Origin: Symsagittifera roscoffensis
Taxonomy: Eukaryota; Xenacoelomorpha; Acoela; Convolutidae
Direction of reading: 5' to 3'
NCBI RefSeq assembly: GCF_963678635.1
Contig: NC_087062.1
Location: 37,846,518-37,910,517, forward strand
Length of the DNA stretch: 64,000 nucleotides
Of this stretch, positions 11,901 through 22,083 are shown piece by piece (positions within the stretch are counted from its first letter, which is position 1; the number at the start of each line of letters is the position of its first letter). A model generated the notes under the pieces. That model was not told where the DNA came from, did not search any database, and worked only from the letters and a program-made list of their open reading frames with translations. The translations under genes were made by a program, and so were the position numbers.

Positions 11901-14643
11901 TATCTTCAAACAGCTGCAATATTAGTGTAGAGGTAAAGCGCCTGCTTGAAGGTCAAAAAATCTCAGGTTCGGGTTCTCTGTCGTACCTTTTTTCTCGCTG
12001 TATATGTATTTCGATCCTCCACTAAATTCTGCTGATTGTTCTTCGTCTCAATTTTCATCGGTTTAGTTTCCGTTCTATTTGAGTAGCTATGAACGTAGGG
12101 AAGTCATTTATTTAGGTGGTGTTAATTTTTTCTCCGTTCTCACTGTTTTAATTTTCAAATTCATTTACTAAAAGAAAGGCAGATATGCTTCGAATAAAAA
12201 CGTTGAAATGGCGCGGAAAAGTTGAATGAATTTCAAATTCAAAAACAGATGTTAATTACTAAATTTCCCATTAGATCAGAAAAATTGCCTATTGGTCTTG
12301 TTTGCTCGTACTTGATGAGTTTTATGAAAAATGATGAATCATAATAGTTTTTGAAAGAAAGAGTTGTAATGTGATATAATCTTTTTTCGAAAATTAAATG
12401 ACAATCGTTTTACTTTCGGTTTTCTGAAGTTATTTGTTTTACATTTTTCTGTTAGTTATGTTTTGTCAGTTGGTCATATCAATTAAATCCTTGTTTCAAA
12501 TTTAAAATTGAGATCATTGAAGCAATTCAAGCCTGCTCAAGCCATTGTTTATAACGATAGGTTATTAGAGTTTTTGTTGATGCTTTAAGCTTTTCATGCT
12601 ATTGAATGAAGATTTTAGGATCACTGCAAAGCTTTTTAAGAGTCGACGAACGTAGTGAAGACTTGTATGTAGCACTTGATGATTTTTTTTGTTTTTTTTT
12701 TTCAGGGAAATGATCTAATAACTACAGAAGTGCATTCATAGATTTTAATGCATTTATGAATGCACTTAGGTATATTTATGAGTTTAAGACAAAAAGTCTG
12801 CTAAAATTTAAGTAAATTGCGCTCTCCAATCACGAAATTGTAAATTGTGCGGAAAAACGTAAATGACTTCTAGTTTCGAGTGGAATTTACTTTTCAGATT
12901 TTCCTTTGGAATAAAAGCGTTGCCTATTGAACCAGTTTTCTCAAATTGCGTTTATAAAAATTGCAATCATAATTTGTTCTTGAATCTCTGAGAGCTTAAG
13001 GTTATATGTTTGCTTACTTTGAAATTCGAAGGTTGAAGTTTTCAAAAAAAAACAATGTCTTTTTTCTTACTCGCTTTCATTGACAGTTTTACAATTGCCT
13101 GTTGGCTGTTTTTGAGTTTTGTTCCTTTTAACTTCTTTGTTAAGGGTAATAAACGTAGTGAAGACTCTTAGTGATTTTTTTGTTTTTTTTCGGGAAAATG
13201 TCTCACGATCAAATTTTGTTCACGCTCAATTTTGATTTTTCGCGGTTTGAAGTTTTGTTTTTAGGTTCAGTTCGTTTCCAAGAGTTAAGATCACGAAAAA
13301 CCTGGTCAACTTCTAGTTTCGAAGGTGGATTATAATTTTCAGATTTCCCAGCGAAATTACACCACGCATTTTTTATCGGCCCTTGTTTCATTAAGGTAAA
13401 AAGCATAAATGAATTTTTTGTTCATTTGTTTAACTGGTATTGGAACGGTATTGAAGGGTTTACCAAAAATGTTTCCTTTCTCATACCCTTCCGGTTCAAA
13501 TCACTGATTCATGAAGTTTACTGTTTCTTTATTCTGCCGGTTAATGAAAGTTCTGTTGACCATCAATTTTTCCTTAACATTGTTCAGTCTATATGTATTT
13601 TCTACCAGGTTCAAGCTTGAACCTAATTGGTATTTTGTACTTGCTATCTTTTTGAACGAAAAAAATGCTATTGAAGTCAAATATTTCATTTAAATTTGTT
13701 TCATTTCCTGTAATTTTTTTTTCTTGTGTATAAAAATGGGCCAAATACTTTCCAAGATTAATTGGGAGCTATTTGCTTCTACAATTTTTTGAATTTGAAA
13801 ATAATTATGATGTTGATTTTAGTATTTTTCTTATTTTTCGTTGCGCATATGTTTTGCAGTTATTTCGAAATTTGGAATGATTTGACGCTCGTGTCGGCAT
13901 TTATTTATGTTTTTGTGTGTTTTGACCGAGACTGTCTTTCGTTGTGAGCTTATTCTTCCGGTATAATTTGAATGCAGTTTTCAATGAAGGTGGAAAACTA
14001 ATCAAATTAGATATTATTCTTAATTAATAGTTATTCTTTCTCTATATAGCAAGTGTTGCGAAGCTCCGCTTTGCATCTGTCTCAAAATTATTTGTCATTC
14101 GTAGCCCTGCTCAAAGTATGTAACAAAATCACCGAGGTTGAGAGTTAATGATGTTATAGGACGCTATCAACGATCAACTAGACACCCGACAGTTCCCGTT
14201 CATTGACGGCAAGGGACCCATGGTTGGAGGTGGTGGCGCTAAGAGGTATGTAATGACATATTTAAATAATCATGATCAAAATCATTAACTCTAAATTTGA
14301 TCAATTTGACTTTCTTTATGAGCAAGATCTAAAAAAAAGTTGCAATAGATTTTTCTGAACTATCTGACCTTCCCTAAGACGTTGAGTGCGCTGGTGTTTC
14401 ACTGTATTAAATTTCAGTGCCCGAGGCTATGGTCAGTGGCACCGTGATAAGAAAGATATGGGACATGCGGGACCCCGCCTTATAGTGTTCATCTTGGGTG
14501 GCATGTGCTACTCTGAGACGAGGTGTGCCTATGAGGTCACCGACGCCTTCAAGGGATCCAAAAAGTTCGAAGTCCTCATCGGATCCAGCCACGTAATGAC
14601 TCCAGAGAACTTTTTGAAGAATCTGAAGGAACTCACCAACTAA
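2721..14643 (+). CDS. STXBP1: Sec1/Munc18 family protein (syntaxin-binding protein 1 type), eight exons, 5' end missing
   Basis: SM-family protein that binds syntaxin and assembled SNAREs and is needed for synaptic vesicle and secretory granule fusion; cytosolic and peripheral at the plasma membrane. Exons: 2721-2906, 7234-7385, 7620-7838, 10025-10327, 10739-10905, 11344-11579, 14160-14245, 14418-14643. They total 1575 nt in one continuous frame, giving 524 codons plus TAA. Motifs of the Munc18/UNC-18 branch appear in order: [83 protein letters not shown]. Family members are about 590 residues, so about 90 N-terminal residues are missing; these include the part of domain 1 that contacts the syntaxin N-peptide. 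All acceptors are AG. Donors are GT except for two GC donors (10328 and 11580). Introns are filled with repeats. Confidence 0.95.
4278..4518 (+). repeat. Three tandem copies of an approximately 82-bp unit
   Basis: Each unit starts at TTCAAACGCG, continues through a T-run and CTCAAATTGGGTTGAGATTA, and ends near TTGCTTAGAGTTT. The copies differ mainly in T-run length and a 4-bp indel (AGAG present or absent), so the amplification looks recent. No coding capacity. Confidence 0.9.
4531..5000 (+). repeat. Full copy of the dispersed intron repeat with an AAGAGTC/GACTCTT foot
   Basis: About 470 bp: a short imperfect inverted repeat around GATGAACGTAGT, a T-rich run ending CAGGAAA, then a body containing ATGGCGCGAAAA and CTAGTTTCGAAAGTGGAATT, then a tail with TTGGCTATG. 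Other copies are at 12637-13110 and 16170-16605. Partial copies are at 1-440, 2450-2640, 3007-3260, 9690-10024, 12085-12360 and 13140-13390. No reading frame; a non-autonomous element of unknown class. Confidence 0.75.
5749..5820 (+). repeat. tRNA-Met(CAT)-derived sequence, degenerate
   Basis: 72 nt with an A box (TGGCTGAGTGGTTAG), an anticodon loop CTCATAA as in elongator tRNA-Met, and a B-box-like GATCGAGTCC. The acceptor and T stems pair poorly and only about three anticodon-stem pairs form, so this is a tRNA pseudogene or SINE head rather than a working tRNA. Confidence 0.55.
6160..6345 (+). repeat. Dispersed repeat, copy 1 (partner at 15893-16112)
   Basis: Begins with a C-rich tract, then shares phrases such as AAATATGTTTGTCA, CAATCGGACAA and AAAAATTTG with the later copy. 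It ends in a G-rich GGTGGGG stretch, so the unit has C-rich and G-rich ends. No reading frame. Confidence 0.6.
7234..7385 (+). CDS. STXBP1: Munc18 exon b (domain 2)
   Basis: Acceptor TTGACAG, donor GTAAGG. Encodes [10 protein letters not shown] and then [20 protein letters not shown], the domain 2 segment of Munc18. It ends with two bases of a codon that the T at 7620 completes as Ile. Confidence 0.93.
7620..7838 (+). CDS. STXBP1: Munc18 exon c ([20 protein letters not shown])
   Basis: Acceptor TTTTCTAG, donor GTTAGT. Encodes [20 protein letters not shown], then [20 protein letters not shown] and QAMAYDL, the most conserved SM-family block. It ends two bases into a Ser codon finished by the next exon. 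Confidence 0.95.
8598..8660 (+). repeat. tRNA-like segment
   Basis: A B-box-like GGGTTTGAATCTC sits about 45 nt after a weak A-box-like stretch and is followed by a T-run, the pattern of a tRNA-derived SINE head. Weak support. Confidence 0.35.
9057..9298 (+). repeat. Two tandem units of about 122 bp
   Basis: Both units contain ACTTTTATTC, TGCTTTGTTTTT-like runs, TATATCAGCTTAGTGGCCTC and TTTCATATGACGAGCAA at an offset of about 122 bp. Related single phrases (CGGCTTAGT, ACGAGCAAA) occur at 1380-1430 and 8880-9010, so this is a local amplification of an older repeat. Confidence 0.75.
10025..10327 (+). CDS. STXBP1: Munc18 exon d (LRHKHIA to AEDCMKHF)
   Basis: Acceptor GACTGTTCAG. Encodes [20 protein letters not shown], then [18 protein letters not shown] and LAEDCMKHF, the start of domain 3a. 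It ends with AG of an Arg codon; the only donor that keeps the family frame is GCAAGT, a GC donor. An upstream in-frame extension to 9909 is intron repeat, not protein. Confidence 0.94.
10328..10738 (+). other. GC-AG intron of the Munc18 gene
   Basis: 411 bp. Donor AG|GCAAGT, acceptor ATATATAG. No repeat recognised and no other exon seen. Confidence 0.8.
10739..10905 (+). CDS. STXBP1: Munc18 exon e ([15 protein letters not shown])
   Basis: Encodes [40 protein letters not shown] and LYIHSKL, domain 3a of the SM fold. It ends with one base (G) of a Gly codon before donor GTAACA. Confidence 0.94.
11094..11108 (+). CDS. STXBP1: Candidate 15-nt alternative microexon in the Munc18 gene
   Basis: Lies between exons e and f. 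A strong acceptor (TTTATTTTCAG) precedes it and a donor (GTAAAA) follows. Its 15 nt keep the frame of both neighbours: skipping gives ...SKL-GIS..., inclusion gives ...SKL-VDEGE-GIS..., with no stop. Splice signals, length and phase are seen directly. That it is used is inference; microexons of this size are known in neuronal genes. Confidence 0.5.
11344..11579 (+). CDS. STXBP1: Munc18 exon f (domain 3a, RWTP)
   Basis: Acceptor TTTGTCAG. Encodes [30 protein letters not shown], a Gly-rich linker, then a basic [14 protein letters not shown] stretch and [13 protein letters not shown]. It ends on a whole codon at donor GCAAGT, the second GC donor in this gene. Confidence 0.94.
11580..14159 (+). 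other. GC-AG intron, 2.6 kb
   Basis: Starts GCAAGT and ends GTTATAG. Contains a tRNA-like stretch (11921-11985), a weak partial intron repeat (12085-12360), a full intron repeat (12637-13110) and a partial one (13140-13390). No exon seen. Short open frames at 13209-13947 carry no recognisable protein. Confidence 0.75.
11921..11985 (+). repeat. tRNA-like segment
   Basis: An A-box-like TAGTGTAGAGGTAAAGCGC and a B-box-like AGGTTCGGGTTCT at tRNA spacing. The arms pair poorly; read as a SINE head or tRNA pseudogene. Confidence 0.45.
14160..14245 (+). CDS. STXBP1: Munc18 exon g (Gly-rich linker)
   Basis: Encodes [18 protein letters not shown] followed by a Gly-rich tail. Donor GTATGT. Corresponds to the DxLD..YPY segment of Munc18 between domains 3 and 2. 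Ends two bases into a Ser codon. Confidence 0.9.
14418..14643 (+). CDS. STXBP1: Munc18 last exon ([17 protein letters not shown])
   Basis: Acceptor AAATTTCAG. Encodes [53 protein letters not shown] and TAA. This is the closing part of domain 2 of the SM fold, at the usual C-terminal length. Confidence 0.95.
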
Positions 14644-15892
14644 AGAATTCAATGCAAAGTGGAGACAAACTGATATCGAAGCCAAGACATTCCAAAACTA
14701 TACATGTTAGCTTCTTTTTTTGTCTGCAGTACCGAAGAATGCTGCGTTTGGCTACTGAGTTATTTTTTTTTGGCTGACTGGTTTAGCTTGTCCGGATGCT
14801 AGTATCTATGATGCGTGCAGTTTTATAGTACTCCGGGTTTTCTATCCACCGGTGGTTTTGAAAGCCTGTTTTCTCCATGGATATCCTGTTAGCTCCATGG
14901 ATATTTCTCAGCGAAGTGCTATCAAAGTGACAAATACTCTCAATTGTTTCCCAATTTTATAGATCGCGGCGTGCCACCTACTGTTTGTTAATATTTATCA
15001 ATGAGAATGTCGCATAAATTATTTATCATTTGGTACTCTACTTTACCTGTATTTTGACCTGTAAGTTACGCATTCCCATTTTTTTTACTCGAATCGAAGT
15101 TTAAATCTGAATAGAACATTAGAATGAACCTTGTAATCAGAAAAATGTAATCAAGCTTGTAAATTTAAAGGATGTAGAGCAGAATTGTAAATGTTATTTT
15201 CGGAAATTTTGAAATGGCCACGATAAAGTTGCATAATGCCGAGATTGATATAGACGTAAACCTGTTTTTACTGCATTTACTGACTTGATAATCAAGAAAT
15301 GCGAGTCTCATGCGTGATAAAACCTTAATATTTCTATCATTTTAGCATAGTTAGCTATGGAATGATTGTGTTCATTTAAATCTAAAGCAAGCAAATTATT
15401 TAATTTTTTATATGTGATACATCATTTTGAATGAATATACAATTTCCAAAAGTCTTTTCTAGTTTCATTCCTAACAGAAAAGAGACATTCATTAAGTTAG
15501 TTTTTTTGGCCGAATCTTGGTTCAAGCCAAGCCAAATGCGTGTTTTTTTTGCCAACTAAAGTGCACATTTTTCGGTTTAATTTTTTTGTATTCAATTTCA
15601 TAGGTGAGGGATTCAGTATCATGCGTTTTCTTCGATTGGTTAGCGCAACCTTAGCTGCAGATATTTCAAAGAGTTTTCTTTCCAGGCGCTATTTTGCATT
15701 TTTATTGTCAATGAACGATTTAGAGACTCATCTTGTTGACGTTGAATTCAATTGCTAACTAGAAGTCAAGTTTCTCCAGATTATAGCACAATAGTTAAAA
15801 TTATGATTGATTTGCAGTTCAGATATTGCTAACTGCAAGGCTAGTAACTTCTTCCAAGAGCTAAAAGCAAATAGCAAAAAAAATTGGGGTCT

Positions 15893-16112
15893 CTTTCCTT
15901 CCCCCCCCCCCCCCCCCCACCTCACTCAAACATGAATTTTATGGTCTAAAGAGTGGTTTTACAAGGTTAATTATGAAGATCAAATATGTTTGTCATGGCC
16001 TAATTAGCCTGCATGTCAATTTTAATGACAATCGGACAAAGTGGACACTAACTTCAAATATAAAAATTTGCAGGTGGGGGGAAAAGGAAAAAGAGCCAAA
16101 AATTGAATGACA
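15893..16112 (+). repeat. Dispersed repeat, copy 2 (partner at 6160-6345), with an 18-C run
   Basis: Shares AAATATGTTTGTCA, CAATCGGACAA and AAAAATTTG with the earlier copy and ends GGTGGGGGGAAAA. Positions 15901-15918 are an uninterrupted C tract whose true length is uncertain. Confidence 0.6.
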
Positions 16113-16169
16113 GTTTACAAAAAAATAGGTTTTTAGAATTACTATAACTGGGTATTTATAGTCGGAGAC

Positions 16170-16605
16170 TTTTTAAGAGTCGATGAACGTAGTTTAGGCT
16201 CTTATCTAGGTCGTGATGATTTTTTTTCGTTTTTCTTTAGAAAAAAGTCTTTCAATGCTCCTATAACAAAAGTGTATTCAAAATAATATATGCACGCATG
16301 GCTACAATTAGGTATATATGCAATTTTTGAGTGCAATTCAAGTTCGATTGCCAGAAGGTATGCAAAATGCACTCTGCAATTATGAAAGCTGAAATGGCGC
16401 TAAAAACGTGATCGATTTCTAGTTTCAAACGTGGAATTTAATTTTTATTAAAAATATAAGTTGCTTTTGAAGTTCGAAGAGCTTTAAGGCCATATATATT
16501 GTCTGAAAATCGAAAGTTGAAGTTTTCTCGAAAAACACGTCAGTTTTTTTTGCTTCCTTGCATTCATGGGCTCTTTTCCAGCTATCTGTTGGCTATGTTA
16601 ACCTG
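16170..16605 (+). repeat. Copy of the dispersed intron repeat outside the gene
   Basis: Starts with AAGAGTCGATGAACGTAGTT, a T-run, then ATGGCGCTAAAAACGTGATC and CTAGTTTCAAACGTGGAATT, and ends at CTGTTGGCTATG. Same order as the copies inside Munc18 introns, so the family is not intron-specific. Confidence 0.7.
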
Positions 16606-16870
16606 CAACCAACGATATCAATTTTTGCAAACTTTTTTTAAATACACCGAAAAATTTACTTTTATCAAGCTATTTACACACGCAAAACTTGTGTAATATT
16701 ACGAACTCTTTTTTTCCAACCTACTTCGCAAATTTTAGCGCTCTATTGAAAGTGCTCTTTTATTTCAGTATATGCATAAAATAAATAACCAGCGATTAAG
16801 TACTGCCAATACTAAGGATATTAACGCAGACTTTTATATTACATATAGAACTTAAGCGTTAAAGCATCAT

Positions 16871-16938
16871 GGATCTGTAGCGTAGAGGTAGGGAAGGAGA
16901 CCAGCAGCAAAATAAGCGGGTTCGAACCTTGCCAGGGT
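16871..16938 (+). repeat. tRNA-like segment
   Basis: A-box-like TAGCGTAGAGGTAGGG and B-box GGGTTCGAACCTTG at tRNA spacing. The B box is nearly canonical, but the acceptor ends do not pair. Confidence 0.45.
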
Positions 16939-18672
16939 AAAATGTTTTTTATGAAATTTTTCGTATACTAGTTAAAATGCGTCCGCTCTATAAATTGAAG
17001 CATGTTAGTAGGTAAGTTCCTTTTTTTCAAATTGACTGGTACTGCTAATGCATCATAATTAGCTTGCGTCACTTAACAATTATGACTCATAATTGACGTG
17101 CGCTACTTATGAAATTTTGTTGACTCAAAGTTTTACCCATTCAGTTTTTCCCAGTAGCGTTATCGGTCATATTTTTGCTGGTTTAAGCGAAGTATAACTT
17201 CGCCTGTGTTAAATATACATTTAATTAGATTACACACAATATAATTTATATGCGAACACACAATACATACACACAATATTTATTGTACGTTTGTTTGTAA
17301 GTAAAGCATAGATTCGTTTTGCTTATGTTACTATTCCGCCAAAACAATTAAGCTATCTTCAGATTAAGTTTCTTAAAGTTAGTTAGATTTATCAAAAACG
17401 GAGAAACTCAAAGAAGAGTTTAGAATTAGTTCTTACCTGAAAGTGCATGATTTGAAAAAATGTAATACGTCGCAAAAGCTTTTAAATTCTTTCCTTTGTG
17501 AAAACAATCGACTTGTAATTGGGAACTAGACTACTTGCCTCCAAAAAATTCACCTGTAGGATTTGCAACTTTTTCTATGATAGAATGTTAACAACTTGCA
17601 GACATTGTAATAACTTGATATAGTTGAAAAGCGTATGCTTTTGGGTTACAAGGTCTGAAGGTGGAACCCCTGCAGTACTTGGTTTTTTCGAAATGCGTTC
17701 ATGAAACGGAAAACGTGAATTTTTGGACTATCTTTTGTCTGTTTGTTTTTTTTGTTTTAAGTTTCTCAAGTTCCGCAGGTTTCCAAATTTATCAACGTTA
17801 ATTTTGAATTAATTCCCTTGTTCTTTTGCTTTGCTGAAATGATTTTCGCTGGCTTTTTTGACAAAATTGTCCTTTATTAAGTCTATTCCTGAAACTGAAC
17901 ATCGGTCGAGAACAACTTGAGAATTTTTTGTAGATGTAGAGTTTTCATTTTTTAGCTTGCAATGCTCGTCTTACGTTGTATTTGAAATATTGCCTCATTT
18001 TGTCTCTGCGCAATGAACTGAAACACTGAAAAAAGGCTTCACAACTAATTGGGGGATACAGAAATTTTGATGAATTTAGAGGAAACTCAAATAACAATCT
18101 TTTTTCCATTTTGTTCCGAACATTCATTCAGTGGGTGTGAACCTTAGCTTAGGGTGTTTTTGGCGTCATTTTGAATACCTGATGGAGAGGTGGCTTAGTT
18201 CAAGTGAACATCATTGTGAATCCTTTTCAATTCAAAATTGAACTTCGAAACATGAATTAGAAAAAAAATCTCCTTAGTGTCGAACCGAACTTGTCTGATA
18301 ACTTTTGCTTTTGAGACTTAGATTTAGCGAAGATCGGAGCGTCTTCATAGCAGCAATGATTTTTTTCTCAAGTTGTAAAATATAGTTATTATATAAATGC
18401 ACCTAAAGTACGTACTCAAATTTTCGACTTCATCAGCTGCAAAAAAAATTCAATTCATTTCAGAAAAATTTTTATTGTTCGACTTATTTTGGCAATGAAA
18501 CGATGATTAGAAAATTTATTACTTCTTCAACATCAACCATTTCTTTTTTTTTTCAATCAATTTCATTTTTAGATGAAGCATTTTAAAAAGATAGTAGCAA
18601 CAACAATATGCTTGGCTGCTTGTAGAGACTGAATCGGAGCTTTCACAGCATTTTTGATTCAAAAATTGTACA

Positions 18673-19145
18673 TTGTTCGGACCATTGAAAACGGGGAGGA
18701 ACTTTGTATTCGGGGTGTTTTGTGTTTTAGTTTTCTTCTTTTTTTTGTTTTCTTTTTTTTCACGTATTTTCATGTACAAAAAATCGAGTAAAGTGAGCGA
18801 GCATCCTTTATCATGTTTAGCTTAGGCCGTTTACAATTGCTTGTTTATACTTCATTTTAATTTCATTCGAGTATAATTAGGAGTGTTAGCATTTTTTAAC
18901 GCCATTTTAAAAATCAAAATTTTGAATTTTTTTATTTGATTTTTTGAGTTTTACTGTTATTTTTGTTTTAGGCATTGTTCTCCATTTTGCCGTTTTACCA
19001 TGATTTTCGAAAATGCCTAATTTAGTTTTTTGGTATTCTTTTATCACGCCACGCAGAAGAAATGAAACTCAAAATTTGAAAAAACTGTACGCTATTTTTT
19101 TTATAAAACTATGGTCGAAACATTCTGCGCTACTTGCACAGTAAC
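18673..19145 (+). repeat. Family B hairpin-ended element, copy 1
   Basis: Starts TTGTTCGGACC followed by an imperfect hairpin, then GGGGAGGAACTTTGTATTCG and GGGTGTTTTGTGTTTTAG. It ends GGTCGAAACATTC plus a hairpin (CTGCGC/GCACAG, TACTT loop). The 5' TTGTTC-GGAC and 3' GTC-GAACA are inverted relative to each other. No reading frame. Relatives: 29409-30225 (+) and 5' parts near 35150-35330, 48110-48305 and 49150-49278 (-). Confidence 0.6.
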
Positions 19146-20282
19146 TGGCTATCTATGTTATACGAATCAATTTTTTTTACAATTGAAGTCCTAAATTTTA
19201 GTTTAAAATTATTGTAGGACAATTTCATCCATTAACTTCAAAACAATACTGCTGTCTCTTAAAGCTTATTTGCAAGTAAAGCATTCAAAATAATTTACAA
19301 GGAAAACACTTGAAAATCATATTTAATTGTAAAATTATTTAAATTGATTTGCTAAATGAAAGAATAATTAAAATAACTAATTACAAAGTTCTTCTGTCTA
19401 TCAAGTTTTTGTTTTAAGAGGATAGCAGCTCGCTGCGCATCAAGTACAGAATATCACTGCTACAATAGTTGACGCAAATAGTTTGAAAAGTAAACGAAGA
19501 AAAATTAGAAAACAGATTTCTTCTGCAAAAAGGTAATGTTGTTTGATATAATGGGAAGCGAGGGAACATTTTCCTGTATTTTCGAAGAGAGTCAATGAGT
19601 AGGGGTATTAGGAATACCTTGCCGTAAAAAAACTGAAATGTTCAGACCAGTTTTTGTTCCCACTGAGAGAAGCCATTGAAAAATTGTTCTGGAATGAGTT
19701 CGAAAATTTCTTTATAGTCACTATTACAAACAAGATCATTTAGCACTAAATTGGGTAGATTAAAAAAGTATCAAGATTGAAACAGTTCATGTCAAAACAC
19801 GTCATTAACGCTCTTTATTTCTGCCGAGATAAATTTAAGTTGTAATTTAAATTATTGGCCTGTGTTTAGTTAAAAATTTTATATGTAGTCTATTTTCAAA
19901 TCAGCAATTGACCTAATCTGGGCACTTGCAATTCATAATAACTTATTGCATTGCACAGCTTTCTGATCGAAATTAAAAAAAAAACATAATATTACGTTTG
20001 CGACGTTTTGGTACACGGGATTTTCAGTTTTGCCGCAGGGAATCACCTTATTGAGGCAACTAATTGATAATACAAATGTTGCATTTCAAGCGCAAAACCT
20101 ACCACTATGATTTTGGCATTGCGTATGCGCAATTTTTTTTTTGAAATTGTTCATGTTTTAATAGGAATTATATCAGGTACGTTGTATTATTGCTCTGATA
20201 AGAGAAAAATTCTTTTTGTTTAATCTGTTTTTCTTTCATTACGATGCCAAGCTCGGTTTTATAACTAAGCACATATTTGAGC

Positions 20283-20590
20283 ATTCACGTGTCTGGATTC
20301 TACTGACACATATTTTGCGTGTTTTAGAGACTTTTTTCAGTAGATTCCACAATCAAACGATCCCTACACAAAATGCCGACAAGTTGTTTTCTGTCAGTGG
20401 ATTCTGCAGACAAACGTGTTTTGGCCGTTGAAAGTGCATTCCGTTAAAAGTCGCTAGATTCCACCATTTATCAGTGGAATCCGCGGTCAGTTTAATCTTT
20501 TTGTCACTAGACTCCACTGTTTGTCAGTGGATTCCGCAGCCAAATTTTCTTATTTTCTTTCTGTCACTGGATTCCACAAGCACATGTTTT
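20283..20590 (+). repeat. Array of the motif GTCAGTGGATTCCGCAGAC
   Basis: About six or seven diverged copies or half-copies of a TCAGTGGATTCC-type motif, some inverted, roughly every 45-60 bp (near 20290, 20338, 20393, 20457, 20475, 20513, 20563). Frames here show repeated F-x-SLDST-like strings that come only from the repeat. Confidence 0.65.
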
Positions 20591-22036
20591 AGTTTTTTTG
20601 TCTGGATATACTTTTGGATGAGTTTTGTGCAAAACTTAAATACCAGACTTCGATGTTTAGCGTTAAGCTAAGCAACTATAAAATGATTTTTCTCTGGGAC
20701 AACTGAACTATGATTTTTAGGAGCCGTGTTGTTTTAGTATCTAACTATGTCAACGTGTTAATTTCTCTTGAAAGTTGGTTGATGACAAAAAAAAAATTTT
20801 CCCCGATCCTAAGATTCCATTTCCCCATATGGTTATATTTTAAGACATCCAATCTTATTGACTGGCCCTAAAATTTTCTATAGGGGCCAGTTTTTACTAA
20901 TTTTGAGGGAAGCGTGCTCCAAAACAGCGCAATTTTTTGGTGAAAATTTTCCACAAGGTGCCAAAAGCAACTTTTTTCGGCCTTTTTTTTTCAAAAATGC
21001 AGAAAACTTGGTCAAAATGCGGTGCAGAAATTTTTATCAAACAGGGTCTTTATTGTGATTTCGGATAGCTCAGAAAATCAATTCTGTAGACTTAAAAAAA
21101 GCTCAATGCAATTTTCGAAAGTTTTTTGAAAATCTACCCCCTCCCTCACCCGGAGAAAGTCCTACACGCGCCCCTGCTTCGTTCAACAAATTAACTGAGT
21201 TTCGATAATGAGGAAATTAATGAAACCTACTCTTCTAATAAAGGCTTAAAAGCTTTTACTAGATCCTCTGCAATTCGCTTAAAAAATCATCAATTTGACT
21301 CATTTTGTGTCACTTCAATTATAGTGAAGTTCAAAAATATCAGGTTTTTGCGTTGGTAAGATTGTGAATAGTTAAAAAGAGAAGCATGCTGATACCTTCC
21401 ACTTTAACTCATCGAAAACTTAAAATAAAAATTAAGAATCTTTTGATGAACTTTGCTCTTTTAACTAATAGTGTTAGTTTCAAATTTTGTTCGGCTTGTT
21501 GGAAGTTTTTTTACTTCATTACTGGCTTTTTAGTATAAACTTTTTCAGAAGCATAAGAGTGAAACTATCATTTAATAGCTTATTTTCGTGAAACTTGAAA
21601 CTATAAAACTAACAAAACTATCACAATTTGTCATACTTCATTTTGATAGTTTTTCTATTTTATGATTGGTAAATGCGGATAATTCCATGAAAATTTGAAA
21701 ACACAATTTTGTAAAAACAGCAGTCTGTTTTATTGATCTTTTGGAAGACAGTCAAAGGATCGGACCTTAATAAAATCAGAGGCGTTAGTTTAACAATTCT
21801 TATACAGTAAAGTTTAAAAAAGTTCAGATCAAGAAACGATTTTATTTGGAAATTAATCGAAATTGAAAATTAAATATGAACATGCAAAATCAAATAAAAT
21901 CACCACTTTTTAAGTCGTGTAAAAGATATGTTTTTAAACTAGGTCAATAAAATTTTGAAAATTTAATGCAACTTTGAGTTAGCACCTTGGATAAAATTTA
22001 ATGGCTAAATTAACAGTTTATCAATAAGTTTATCTG

Positions 22037-22042
22037 TTTATT
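22037..22042 (-). terminator. Possible polyadenylation signal of the forkhead gene
   Basis: AATAAA on the minus strand about 42 bp after the stop codon. Such hexamers are common in this AT-rich DNA, so it is only a candidate. Confidence 0.3.
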
Positions 22043-22083
22043 AAATCCAGATTCTTGGTTATCTGGATGTCGATAGATCGCAC

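Larger units (their letters stand above)
14644..22083. other. Intergenic region between the convergent Munc18 and forkhead genes
   Basis: 7.4 kb without a gene I can support. Contains a dispersed repeat (15893-16112) with an 18-C run, an intron-repeat copy (16170-16605), a tRNA-like stretch (16871-16938), a family B hairpin element (18673-19145) and an array of short inverted motifs (20283-20590). A possible decayed MITE at 20849-21178 ends CGCGCCCCTG. The 3' UTRs of both flanking genes should be here. Confidence 0.7.

Noticed and set aside
20216-20671. Two ORFs with repeated FLSLDST strings suggesting a repeat protein
   Set aside because: The strings come from the TCAGTGGATTCC DNA motif array, which also occurs inverted and out of frame.
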